From: Lottia gigantea
Lineage: Eukaryota > Mollusca > Gastropoda > Lottiidae
Direction: 5' to 3'
DNA length: 64,000 bases
Assembly: GCF_000327385.1 (NCBI RefSeq)
Contig: NW_008707710.1
Coordinates: 248,001 to 312,000, forward strand
The notes under the pieces are model-generated. The model did no database searches. It was given only the letters and a program-made list of their open reading frames with translations, and was not told where the DNA came from. A program made the translations under genes and the position numbers. Of this stretch, positions 47,674 through 59,256 are shown in pieces. Numbering within the stretch: the stretch's first letter is position 1; each line of letters starts with the position of its first letter.

Positions 47674-49901
47674 ATTGAAAATCCAAAATAAACGTTCTGC
47701 TATTTCCAATGTTAATCCAACACAAATTCACAGACTTATTTTTCAAAAGCTGGTGATAATTCAATTTCACTTCTGTATTGTGAGAAAACTAGGTCTTAAA
47801 TCCAATTTCTTTTCCTTCAGTGTAAAATAAAAAACAAAGTTTCACTTCTGCTATGAAACAATTTAGATATTTTTTCGATTACTGAGTTTCAATCATTTTC
47901 AACAATATAACAAATTTTTTTAAATAAATCTTAAAAACTCTTTTTTTTTAAAGTCACATATGTAAGTCATTAGACAATATGTGTTTCACAAAGTTACCAA
48001 ATTTAAAAATTGGCAGACCACAATTTACATGGACTATATAGTTCTAAATAAAATGTCAATATGAGAATTAACTTCTGAAAATCTAGAATTTCAAACACTG
48101 GAGGTTTCCTTACTCCACTATCACTTGTTTGAGTGACAGGTAAATGTTGACTACATTAACCACAAACTACTATTTCTACCAGCTAATCTGAAGTCAGGGA
48201 TCTTCCGGACATTGATAATGGTAATTATAATTCTTAATTAACTTGTTAAGATGTCACTGAAAAGTCATTAATGAAGTCTTGTATAAACAAGAGTATTTGG
48301 AAAACCAGTAAATCTTGGAAATCTTTCAGCTAATCTTATTTCCTATCAGCTTCATGTAACAAAACCCTATGACAAAATGCAGAGAGTCCACAAGTAAATG
48401 CATTCATCCACACCTGTTATTCAACTGACAACACAATTCAGATAAAGTCAAGTCAAGTTATTGTTTAATTATCTGTTCTATTGCAATGATTTGCTAATAA
48501 TCATTCGATAACTCAACTCTGAAACACCTGATGTCACTGATAATTTGATCTCAATTATCAGGATCCTTTGGTACCAATTCCAACCATAATCCAACACTTC
48601 CAATCAAAAGAAATTTCTTAATTACTCCTGAATAAAACCTTCAAGGTAATTGAAGGCCTACACTTTTTATCTTGTATCATAAAATCGTTGAAATATTTCA
48701 GAAGCTTACAGTATAAACAATGATATAGAATATCCTTGGCCTATATCTGATTACTTTCTTTGATATAACTGGTGCCAAAGGATTCCACTACTAAGAATTT
48801 CAGTTATCAAATTCAAGTGTTAAGGTGTATTGAGAGATTGTCAATGAAAGCACTGACCGAGGTCACTGGTTACACTTTTGGTTCAGTATTCCCTTGGCCT
48901 ATATCTTTGATATGACTGGGGCAAACAGATTCCTTCACTTGGAATTTCAGGCATCAAAATCAAATCTCAAAGTGTTTTGAGAAGATTGTCAACAAAAGCA
49001 CTGGCCAAGAACACTTTCCTTTTTTATCTAATTACTTCTTTGATATTACTAGTGCCAACGGATTCAGTTTTCAAAATTATATAAGGCGTGACAAGTATCA
49101 ATGAAAACACTGGCAGAGGTCGCAAATTACACTTTTGATTCAAAACTAAAATCAATCAGAGTCCATCTTTAAACTTTCTATTTTTGCCTGTTATCAATTC
49201 CACAGTATTCCAAAATTAAAGTATTTCTCATGTATTTTCCAAGACTCAAAGAATGGTAGCGAAAATTACCAAAATAATGTTAGTAGAAGAGGAAATACAT
49301 TTCACTGTATCTCAAGATTAAGATCCACATGTACTCTAGAAGGAATGTTCTGCTTTTAATAGAAAATGTTGAATAATAAAAATTGATTCCTTAAAATGGG
49401 TACTCAAAAAGTTTTATTGTTTTTCACATCAATTCACTTCCAGTTATCACTTCCTTTGTAGACTAAATTCCGAAATGAAATTCCAATATAGTCTGCATAC
49501 AAAGTATTTCGCTTCACACAACATCCCTTGCAAAAAAAATCAATTTTCGAGTCCTTGATCAAATAATTCCTCTTATTTCTTACTATATGAAATATAACTG
49601 AAATCTTGGTAGTGAAGAAAAATTTTTCCTCCGCCAAAATATAAATATATCTTGAGATATAACTAAAATGTGGGTCAGAACACTAGTTACAATTTACTGT
49701 TTACTTTTAAACTAATAAAATTCACCATAGGTGGTAGAAACAGCATATTTTTATCAAAACTTAATTAAAGACAAGATAAAGTCAGAATTTTTGTCATTGG
49801 AGATCAGTTTCAAATAAAAATCAAACACAAAAATTGTTGTGATACTCAAAGCAGTAAATCATTAATCAGAATCGTGTTCAGAAATCTATCCAGTAAATCT
49901 A
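47674..49901. other. Upstream flank of the exon, no further gene seen
   Basis: This would hold the 5' UTR and promoter of the minus-strand gene. I see no clear TATA or initiator. From 48.65 to 49.15 kb, three imperfect copies of a roughly 150-bp unit (TTGGCCTATATCT..., GATTCC..., AGATTGTCAA..., AAAGCACTGGCC...) make a weak tandem. Confidence 0.4.
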
Positions 49902-49924
49902 TATATATATATATATATATATAT
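49902..49924. repeat. (TA)n microsatellite
   Basis: Uninterrupted TA dinucleotides, about 11 repeats. Confidence 0.9.
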
Positions 49925-50427
49925 AGCTAGGACACACAAGCTAGAATAACAAAACAAATCACTACTAATACTGGCACCATAAAGTGTGGTTAAAATGATG
50001 GAGTTAACACTGGCATTAACGCTAGTCTGATCAAATCCTGCCAGGCGTTCATTGAAGACAATAACTATAGTGAAGGCTGTCAGCTGAGTTGTAGACTTTC
50101 CAGCCCGACTGATAGATAATATTGATCAACACAAACCAATCATCGCTCTGATTTCCTACTAACAGAGTCAAGGTTTCCAAAGCTTTGGTCATTAAGATTT
50201 CCGACTCAACATAGATTTTCTAAACAAATACGTCCAGTAAATGGTCAATTAAGACCAATTGTTAGTAAATTTCAGTACTCAGTTCTGGTCCATCTGTCAA
50301 TACTCTATTTCAAGTCCCTATAGAGTTCTTCAAGTCATTACCAATAATTATTATCGTTCTTAGTAAAGAAAACAGTTTGTGTTATCATTATTTCTTTTTT
50401 CACTGCAGCAAACTTTTTATATTTTCA

Positions 50428-52238
50428 GTAATAATTGTTATGTATATGTTAAACAGTTACAAAGATAAAGTTGTTATTTTTTCAGTAAAATGTTTCTTGA
50501 GAAATTTGTTATATATAGTATAAACAATTACAATGATAACAAAGTTTTCAGTATTTTCACCAAAATGTTTCTGAGAAATTTTTTTATATATTTAAACAAT
50601 TACAATGATAACAAAGTTTTCATATTATCAGTAAAATGTTCCTCGAGAAATCCTTTATATATAGTATAAACAATTACAAAGATAACAAAGTTTTTATTTT
50701 TCAGTAAAATGTTCCTCGAAAATTTTTTTTTATATATAGTATAACATTTACAAAGATAACAAAGTTTTTATTTTTCAGTAAAATGTTCCTCGATAATTTT
50801 TTTTTATATATAGTATAACAATTACAAAGATAACAAAGTTTTCATTTTTCAGTAAAATGTTCCTTGAGAAATTTTTTATATATAGTATAAACATTTACAA
50901 AGATAACAAAGTTTTCATTTTTCAGTAAAATGCTCCTCGAGAATTTTTTATATATAGTATAAACATTCACAAAGTTCTTATTTTTTCACTAATATGCTTC
51001 TTGAGAAATTTGTTATATATAGTATATACAATTAAAAAGATTACAAAATTTTTATTTTTTCAGTAAAATGTTTCTTGAGAAATTGTTATATATTTAGTAT
51101 AAACAATTACAAAGATAACAAACTTGTTATTTTTTCAGTAAAATGTTCCTTGATAATTTTTTTATATATAGTATAAACAATTACGAAGATAACAAAGTTT
51201 TTATTTTTTCACTAATATGTTTCTTGAGAAATATGTTATGTATAGTATAAAAAAATACAATGATAACAAAGTTTTTATTTTTTCAGTAAATGTTTCTTGA
51301 GAAATTTTTTATATATAGTATAAACAATTACGAAGATAACAAAGTTTTTATTTTTTCAGTATAATGTTTCTTGAGAAATTGTTATATATTTAGTATAAAC
51401 AATTACAAAGATAACAAACTTGTTATTTTTTCAGTAAAATGTTCCGTGATAATTTTTTATATATAGTATAAACAATTACGAAGATAACAAAGTTTTTATT
51501 TTTTCACTAATATGTTTCTTGAGAAATATGTTATATATAGTATAAACAATTACAAAGATAACAAAGTTTTTATTTTTTCACTAATATGTTTCTTGAGAAA
51601 TATGTTATATATAGTATAAACAATTACAAAGATAACAAAGTTTTTATTTTTTCACTAATATGTTTCTTGAGAAATATGTTATATATAGTATAAACCATTA
51701 CAAAGATAACAAAGTTTTTATTTTTTCACTAATATGTTTCTTGAGAAATTTGTTATATATAGTATAAAGAATTAAAAAGATAACAAAGTTTTTATTTTTT
51801 CACTAATATATTTCTTGAGAAATATGTTATATATAGTATAAACCATTACAAAGATAACAAAGTTTTTATTTTTTCACTAATATGTTTCTTGAGAAATTTG
51901 TTATATATAGTATAAAGAATTACAAAGATAACAAAGTTTTTATTTTTTCACTAATATGTTTCTTGAGAAATATGTTATATATAGTATAAACAATTACAAA
52001 GATAACAAAGTTTTTATTTTTTCAGTAATATGTTTCTTGAGAAATATGTTATATATAGTATAAAGAATTACAAAGATAACAAAGTTTTTATTTTTTCAGT
52101 AAAATGTTTCTTGAGAAATTTTTATATATACAGTATAAACAATTACAAAGATAAAGTTTTTATTTTTTCAGTAAAATAATTCTTGAGAAATTTTTTATAT
52201 ATAGTATAAACAATTACAAAGATAACAAAGTTTTTATT
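50428..52238 (+). repeat. 73-bp AT-rich tandem array, about 24 units
   Basis: The consensus runs TATAAACAATTACAAAGATA, ACAAAGTTTTTATTTTTTCA, CTAATATGTTTCTTGAGAAA, TATGTTATATATAG. Left units are more varied (GTTCCTCGAGAA, GTTCCTCGATAAT) and shorter or longer by a few bases. Units from about 51450 rightward are much more uniform, so the right half was amplified most recently. No stop-free frame. It lies about 2.8-4.6 kb upstream of the minus-strand exon. Confidence 0.95.
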
Positions 52239-53164
52239 TTGTTGTTATGCAGTGTGCTTTCTGCTTTGCTTGGCATTCTTTGAAGCCTATACCAGCACCA
52301 TTTCATTTGAGGCATGTAGGATTGTTTGGATGAGTCTATAGGCCTAGCAGGGAAAAATATTTTGTTCAACGAACCTTAAATATTAGTAAAATAATGAGAT
52401 GGAGTGCCTTCATCAGGAAAATATTGGACACGTGCTATAGGTCTTGCAGAATATAAAACATATATAACAAAACCTTTTAGTTTCAATGTTATTTGAAATT
52501 TATGATACTTTCAAGGTAAGCATTATATATTTCTTGACATGAGAATTGGCATTTTCAGTTACATTTAAAGTCTGACAGATCTTTAAATCATTTCAGCCTT
52601 CAAGGATCAAGTGACATAAATTGCCATGGCAAAGAAAGTAAATCTCTGGCTTAAGAATAACAGATAGAATTTTCCACTTAGTGCAATGTTTAAAGCTTTC
52701 TAAAGACTGACAAATTGCTATTGTATTTAATGGATTTAACGACATGAAACAGAACATAAACACTGAAATCTTTCTGTATAATATTGGTAATGTTCAATTG
52801 ATTAAGTTGAGATAGCTGATAGTTGTGATAACCTACAAACTCCAGTGACGGATCTACAGTCTTCAAATGTATGGACGGGAAAATCAATTAAAATTTTTGT
52901 ACTGTGACAAATACAAAGTCCCAATAACTCATCAAAATATCAAGAAAACAAACATATTCATGATTTCAAAATCTGTTCTTTGGTTCATGTTAATTTTGAT
53001 GCATTTTGAAGTATTTTTTAATGTATTTTGAAGTATTTTGGATAAATAAAGAGCAAGAATTTAATCAACTAATCTTCAGATGACACTTCAACTTAAAATA
53101 TTTGCTAGGATAGTGGCATCATCTTACTCTATCTCCAGGTCCAACTGTCTAGGGATCTTTAATG
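52239..53164. other. Intergenic stretch, no gene seen
   Basis: AT-rich DNA with GTATTTTGAAGTATTTT words repeated at 53000-53040. No supported exon. Confidence 0.5.
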
Positions 53165-53522
53165 TAGCCACAATAGCTCAGTTAGATGCTTGCTCGCTAA
53201 CTTAAAGGTCCAGGGTTCAATCCCAGCATAGGAGTGATAATACCTTCAGATTTTTCAACCCAGTTCTACCCTGTCAGTGATGCAGGTAAGAGGGCCTGAC
53301 ATGGAAAATGTTTCTAGTTGTTCGGATGAGACAATAAACCAAGGCCGTGTGCTACGGGCTGTGCACGTTAAAAGATCCCTCAACAGTTGGAAATCGAAAA
53401 TGAGCAGGCTCATGCTGCTGTCCTGGCAAAATTTCCCTCATTGCACCCTGCATGGCGTTGCCCGTCTAAATTAGCCCACATGTTGCAGAAAAGAAGGATG
53501 TAAAACTCCATTCATTTCATTT
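53165..53522 (+). repeat. tRNA-derived SINE 1, full-length reference copy
   Basis: The head carries TAGCTCAGTTAGATGC (A-box) and AGGGTTCAATCCC (B-box) at about 53174-53224, the split promoter of RNA polymerase III genes. The body follows with TGATAATACCTTCAGATTTT, CCTGACATGGAAAATG, GACAATAAACCAAGGCCGTG, GCACGTTAAAAGATCCCTC and GCACCCTGCATGGCGTTGCC. The tail is AAACTCCATTCATTTCATTT. About 358 bp. It does not code; a chance 65-codon frame lies within the body. This is the copy against which the fragments elsewhere in the window were recognised. Confidence 0.85.
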
Positions 53523-53529
53523 TCATTGT

Positions 53530-53760
53530 AATATACACAGCCTTTAGCACGCGGGCCACAATCTATTATCCTATCAGATCAACTATATTCAATTTCCATG
53601 TCAGCACTTCTGACCTGCATCACTGACAAAGAGGAAACTGGGTTGAAAAATCCAAAGGTTTTATCTGACATATGTCTGGATTGACCCTGGAACCTTCAGG
53701 TTATTCAACAAAGTGTTCAACCCATAAAACCACTACATCTTCCTTTGATTGTACATTCTC
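53530..53760 (-). repeat. tRNA-derived SINE 1, head half, inverted next to the full copy
   Basis: TTTAGCACGCGGGCCACAAT, TTTCCATGTCAGCACTTCTG, CTGCATCACTGACAAAGAGG and GGGTTGAAAAATCCAAAGGT run in reverse to the SINE head. The two copies together make a tail-to-tail arrangement that could fold. Confidence 0.75.
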
Positions 53761-54411
53761 AAGATAGAAATACACCTCACTAAGCCGTGTTGAAATTATA
53801 TTACAATAACCTCGGGGGTTTTCTAAATGTAATATTGGAGCAATCAGACCAACTACTGGAACACTTCCTTTAATGTTAAATCAAAATCTAATTACCAAGG
53901 CTTTCCTACCATAAATCAATAAACATTTTGCTATGGTTATTAATTTTTTTCCAGAGAAAACATTTCTGCCAGTTCATAATAAGAAATGTTAACAAAAGTT
54001 TAATTTCCAATCCTAGCAAGGAAACAAAAATTTCTTTTTGATGAAAGCTTTTAGATATCAAGGTCAACGCAAATTAACTTGACCATCTTCCCTTATTCTA
54101 TAAGGTTTTCATACAATATCAAAAGTACTTATGATCCAAATGGCAAAACGAAAGTTGCAATCTGTAACAACATTTAGGCGAAATATTAGTAGCATCTAAT
54201 GAACTTTCACATGAGGAAGTATATCAACCATAAGTGTCTAGAAAAGTAAGCATAACGGATACCACTTTTCATTTTGGAAAACTTCCTCATATGAAAAAGT
54301 ATAATTCAGAACTTAAATGATAATATTGTTCATAGTAAACTAAAAACAATCAGTACATAACAGATACTATACTTCTCGCCCATTGGGCGAGTTATTTTTT
54401 CTAATTTCAGA
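53761..54411. other. Intergenic stretch with one perfect short palindrome
   Basis: No gene. CTCGCCCATTGGGCGAG at 54375-54391 is a perfect inverted repeat followed by a T-run; see findings. Confidence 0.5.
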
Positions 54412-54531
54412 TCAGAATAAGAACAGAAGAAAACCCAATATCAAGACCCTTAATCCTAATTTCTAAATAAAGTGTCTGCTCCACCCTAGGCCTGTCCATT
54501 TGGGACAATCAAACCCTTCCTTCCCCCAAAA
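54412..54531 (+). repeat. Dispersed repeat G, copy 1
   Basis: About 120 bp closely matching 56936-57056 inside the piggyBac element (AGAATAAGAACAGAAGAAAA, CCCAATATCAAGACCCTTAA, AATAAAGTGTCTGCTCCACC). A shorter match is at 16846-16900. Confidence 0.85.
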
Positions 54532-54959
54532 GCTAATTGCTGTTTAGGATTTTGGATTTGTTTTGCAGTTCATATTGGCAATACTTGTTTGTTTATTTAT
54601 TTATACATTAAAAGAATATATTTCGTTAATACAGAGTTAGAATTCAGCTGTGTCACTTTTAAGAAATGACAATTCTTCATATGGTTTTCTTACCATATCA
54701 AGTCATTACTTGCACTAACAGTTATATTGAATTGTATGGGATCAGACATCATGTTTTTCATTCTGAAAAGAGACATGGATGGCAAAAATATCCAGAAGCA
54801 TTCTGCTGTAAAATGGTAGGTCAATATCAAGACCTCGTTTTGACAAGGACCAGCTGGAAGACAGGATCCTTGTGAGCCAAAGTTGTAATCCTTGTAGAAA
54901 ATAATATATTTTTTTATATCACAAATTCCCAAAAAGGGGAAACCAATTAAAACTATATT

Positions 54960-55146
54960 ATTGTCCTGTTATTTGACGTTTCAGCTTACTGCCTTCTTCA
55001 GATACACCAAAAATAGATCTCGATCACATCAATGAGTATTCTAAACTTTAAATAGTTAGTAAACTAACGGAATAAGATGTGATCGAGATCTATTTTGGGT
55101 GTTTCTGAAGAAGGCAGTAAGCCGAAAGGTCAAATAACAGGACAAT
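54960..55146. mobile_element. Foldback element with 71-bp arms
   Basis: 54960-55030 and 55076-55146 are inverted copies with only a handful of mismatches, separated by 45 bp. The outer end is ATTGTCCTGTTATTTGAC and the inner end AGATCTCGATCACATC. The arms hold CTGAAGAAGGCAGTAAGC then (C/T)GAAA on the strand reading outward. No coding, no clear target duplication. Confidence 0.85.
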
Positions 55147-55802
55147 AAAATATATTTTTTCTTTGTGGAATCTGACCTGTGTTTACCTCCACGTCTATTG
55201 TGAGCTACAAATAAATCACAGACAATATCATTCTGAAATAATTATTCCAATATGGAAATATAGATATGTCTAGTATGTTGTTTTGTTAGAATTATAAATC
55301 TCAGATCAGGTGGTTATAATACATGATAGTATCACATTAGATAGATCATTTCCAGACACCATTGTCATGAGACAGACCTAATACTAATTGGATTTATATA
55401 TTTGATATTGATAACTTAATTATAGTGTCTGGAAATCTGACTTTGACCAATTCCAATTAGACACTAAACTATAATTAATCTTTTAACTACAGGGAGCCAT
55501 TACTGTGTCATTTCTCATTTACAGGACAATCCATCTTTAAATGTGTTCAAAAGCCCATCTTGGGGCTATATTTTTAATGATTTTAATCAAAACCAAAAAT
55601 GTGTTGCCTAAGTTGTAACTTTTAAGAATTAATTCTTAGATAATGCCATTGGCATAAAGTCTTGATGTCACCCAAAAACAACCACTGAAAGAAAGAAATC
55701 CTCTTTCTACCTGCTGATCCTTGGCATTGATCAACTCTTACCACAGTTGGGATGATGTATAAACTGTCAACATGTCTTGTAGAAAAATGCCATAATACTT
55801 CA

Positions 55803-56108
55803 AAAAAAATGAAATGAAATGAACGGAGTTTTACATCTTACTTTTCTGCAACAACACTATACAGACTGCAATAAGGAAAATTTTGCCTGCTCTTTTTTGA
55901 TTTCCAACTGTCGAGGGATCTAATACGTGCAGAGTCCATAGCACACAGGGCCTCGGTTTATTGTCTCATCTGAACGACTAGACGCTTATCCATGTCAGCC
56001 CTTCTTACCTGTATCACTGACAGGGGGAAACCAGGTTGAAAAAACCCTGGTCCTTCAGGTTATCTCATTGATATGAATCATGAGCCCCACTAACAGCTCT
56101 GAGGTGAA
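55803..56108 (-). repeat. tRNA-derived SINE 1 copy
   Basis: ATGAAATGAAATGAACGGAG, CCAACTGTCGAGGGATCTAA, GGGCCTCGGTTTATTGTCTC, GAACGACTAGACGCTTATCC and ACTGACAGGGGGAAACCAGG run in reverse. The tRNA-like head at the right (CCCTGGTCCTTCAGGTTATC) is degraded. It ends about 20 bp before the TTAA of the piggyBac. Confidence 0.8.
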
Positions 56109-56127
56109 TTAATTCATTAACAGTAAC

Positions 56128-56147
56128 TTAACCCTTTCCATGCATAA
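56128..56147 (+). repeat. piggyBac left target site and terminal inverted repeat
   Basis: TTAACCCTTTCCATGCATAA. The TTAA is the target site, followed by the 16-bp inverted end that matches the right end at 15 of 16 positions. Confidence 0.9.
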
Positions 56148-56935
56148 TAATATAACGTGACGTCAACGTTCGTTGCAGAATTAATAATGGCTATCTCTGT
56201 AACATGACGTCAAATCAATTTTACTTTGCTTATAAAGGTCGCAGGTAAATATATTTGGTATATAAATAAAGATAAATGAGTGTAAAACCCTTTTAGTGAT
56301 AATGTTATGACCGTCAAACAATTTTTACTATGCATGCTGAGACGTTAATTTAGAAATAACGTTAAAATTACACCAAATGCCATCTTCTAATTTAGCTCTT
56401 ACTCTCTATGTATAGCTTCAATGGGTTTGAATTTGGTATCAAATTGAAGATAAATTTAGGAGGAATCCATTGATATTTGGATATGAGGCATTTAATTGAA
56501 ATGGGAACACATAGATAGTGGGAAAGAGATCATAACATCACAGGAAAGATTTTCAATTTATGACGTCAAGTCAATTTATAACTTTTCTTCTACTACACCA
56601 TAATGTGAAATTGCTATATCATAGCTGCTGTATCACAATAATAATTTATTATTAACAAAGATATAAAAAGAGAATCATGACTAATAAATTCTCCAAAAAG
56701 TAACAATTAAGCTTATAAGAAAATCAGATAACAATATTAACAAGTCCAGAAAAAAACTGGGTTTTAACATTATGTACATTGTAAATTTCAACTCAGTATC
56801 ACAATAATTGACTTATTATTGTCATAGATATAACAGAAAATATTATATCACAAGAGAATCAATAACTAGATAATTCTCCAAAAAAGTAAGCAACAAGTGT
56901 ATACAAGTCAACTTGTTAATCTATTCCAAAGAAGG

Positions 56936-57056
56936 TCAGAATAAGAACAGAAGAAAACCCAATATCAAGACCCTTAATCCTAATTTCTAAATAAAGTGTC
57001 TGCTCCACCCTAGGCTTGTACATTTGGGAGAATCAAACCCTCCCTTCCCCGAAATT
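56936..57056 (+). repeat. Dispersed repeat G, copy 2, inside the piggyBac
   Basis: Close match to 54412-54531. It lies between the left terminal repeat and the 3' end of the transposase gene. Confidence 0.85.
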
Positions 57057-57248
57057 AAAACAGATAACAATTTCAAAGATTCAAGAAACAACCTCCCTCC
57101 CACCCCCAAAATCATTCTTATATATACTATATATTTATATTATAATTCCCCATTTGACCAAACAACAAACCCTATATCCACAATAATCATAAAAAGTTCA
57201 GAACACAATCCCATCAACTAACAATAGTACTAGTACATAAAAACATAA

Positions 57249-58910
57249 TTATGAATAATCTTTCTTTAGTATGGTACAACCCAAAACATGGTGCTGTGTG
57301 TGCGATATACAGGTTTTACAAAAATACACAGTTTCTGATCGTACACTTTGGGCCTTACAAACAATACATTTCTCCTCTTTGAATCCTCAAGTTTGTCCAT
57401 AATATGAAGAAGTCTATCAAGTCTTTCTAAAGGTGGGTCAGAGGAGGGTCTGCCTCTTTTAGTGGGTGTAGGCCCTTCACCTACTATTTCCTGTGATGGT
57501 AAACCTGAGATAAGATTTTTCGGTATTGCAATAGGGTTGTTTTCTGGTGTACACTTTCTGAACTTCTGGTTAATTTATATAAAATGAAACTATTAACAAT
57601 ACATACTTCAAACAACCAAAAGAATGTTTCCTTGTACCATTTTACAGTTTTTCTACTGAAAGAGTAATACTGATTTAACTAGTCTGATTTATCCACCCCA
57701 CCTATATATTTATTATATTGCACAATGACTAAAAGCTGAACACCTTTCTTTACATGCTCTATTGTTTCATTTCCTGTGTGAAACGAGGAAATTATAGTCA
57801 CAAGGCGCTTGTCCATCCAATTTAGAATCATGATACTGTCTGACCGAAATGCTTTTATATCCCCCCTTTTCATACCTTTCTTCAACTTAATTTCAACTGG
57901 AACCCCCTTTCTATTGGTCATTAGTGTACCTGTAAGGTAAGTGTTATAGTAATATAATATGTTTGTTAAATCTAAGGAGTTGTACAGTCTATCTGCATAA
58001 ACATGGTAACCTTTATCTAAATAAGGTTCACAAATAGTTAAAATAGATCTAGCTGTCTTTGATAAATTGTCATTTGGATTCGGTCCACTATCAGTTTTAC
58101 CATAATACAGTCAGCCAAGGTTCGGGCTAGAATACCCCACTTTGTTGTTTTTTTAGGAATATACTGTTGAAAAATTACACATCCCTTGAACCCAATCATA
58201 CTTTCATTTGCTGCAATATTCTGATATGGAGTAAAATAATGTTGGAAATTCTTCACTACGTCATCAATAAGTGGTTGTATTTTATCCCCACGTTGTCTGT
58301 TGTCTGGATCTGTTTGACAAACATGTAGCATAGTGTGATAAAGAAGCAAAAATCTGTCTCTATTCATTGCAGATTTAAAAAATGGAACAGAAGAAATCCA
58401 ATCAGTAAGCCAGTATGACTGTATGGATGGTAAACGAACAATGCCCATATTCATAATAATACCAAAAAATAAATAAAGTCGAGCACAACTAGTGTGTCTC
58501 CAATCCCGCAATCTTGATCGTGGCATTAAAACATCAGTAACCTTATCCGTTGCATATCTATTTATTTCAAAGACGAGTTTTTCAACAATATCTTCACTCA
58601 TCATCAATAATTTAAAAAAATCCATATTCTCTGCATCATCATTCAACAAATTTTCTTGAATATTTCTTGGTCCTGGTTCATTATCAGGTCTAAATCTAAA
58701 ACCTCTTGGAAATCTTCGTTGTGGACATCAACCCATTCATAATTATAATCAGGCTTACTCTTCTTCTTGGCAGGTGTCTCATCACTGTTGACGTTGTCGA
58801 TGTTTGTGTCTTTGATTTGCGAATCATCATTTTCCTCATTTTCTTCGCTCACCTGGAGGCCTATTTTCTTCATCGGATTCACTATCGGAAACTGGAATTT
58901 GTAACATCAT
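57249..58910 (-). pseudogene. piggyBac transposase, degenerate
   Basis: The gene would have encoded a DDD-type transposase that excises and reinserts the element at TTAA. From the likely start at 58910 the order is an acidic N-terminus (SDSESDEE, then a Glu/Asp-rich stretch to about 58690), the DDE_Tnp_1_7 core (58660-57680) and a C-terminal cysteine-rich domain (about 57360-57260) with CxxC...CxxC...H...HH...C, which in the family binds the element ends. Core landmarks are NESMIGFKG and YIPKK, HVYADRLYNS and YNKYIGGVDKSD. The first catalytic Asp is Asn here (AAT at 58208-58206). The second and third catalytic Asp are kept. Other lesions are frame changes near 58870, 58700, 57590 and 57380, a deletion of roughly 30 bases with frame change near 58090, and a stop right after GVDKSD (57678-57676). 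It is therefore dead. Length matches the usual 550-600 residues. Confidence 0.92.
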
Positions 58911-59236
58911 CCCCTATCCAATTTTGAATTAAGAAACTTGCCTGCTCAGCAGAGTACGTTAAATGTTCCGATGGCTATCGCCGGACATGGGCACAGCCAT
59001 TGTTGTTTTGACAGAAACAAAACAAGCAGACGACTGACCTTCAACTTTGCATAAATCATTAGATAATGAGTCTGAGGTCAACCAATCATTACCTTGGAAT
59101 AGGGAAACTCCTCTGATGTCATTAAACCATGTTTATATTTAGTAACTCGTGCATTCTTAACAGTTAATAAGCGGCGAAAGTGAAAGACGCGTTTTCCGCA
59201 AGTTAGAACGTTATTTTTTGGACGCGTTAACCCGTT

Positions 59237-59256
59237 TTACGCATGGAAAGGGTTAA
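59237..59256 (-). repeat. piggyBac right terminal inverted repeat and target site
   Basis: On the minus strand TTAACCCTTTCCATGCGTAA. It differs from the left end at one position. Confidence 0.9.

Larger units (their letters stand above)
56132..59252 (-). mobile_element. piggyBac transposon, full length with both ends, inactive
   Basis: A 3.1-kb cut-and-paste DNA transposon. Both ends read CCCTTTCCATGC(A/G)TAA inward and TTAA flanks both sides (56128-56131 and 59253-59256), the exact insertion signature of piggyBac. A degraded transposase gene lies on the minus strand (57249-58910). The left interior has a subterminal direct repeat, ATGACGTCAA(A/G)TCAATTT, at 56204-56221 and 56560-56577. A 120-bp dispersed repeat (G) sits at 56936-57056. 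It could no longer move itself, but matched ends mean it could have been mobilised in trans while a related transposase was active. Confidence 0.9.

Noticed and set aside
47465-47830. 121-codon plus-strand frame
   Set aside because: Shadow of the minus-strand exon; the minus strand has the ATG context and a consensus donor.
54375-54400. Bacterial intrinsic terminator
   Set aside because: No prokaryotic gene is present; kept only as a palindrome note.
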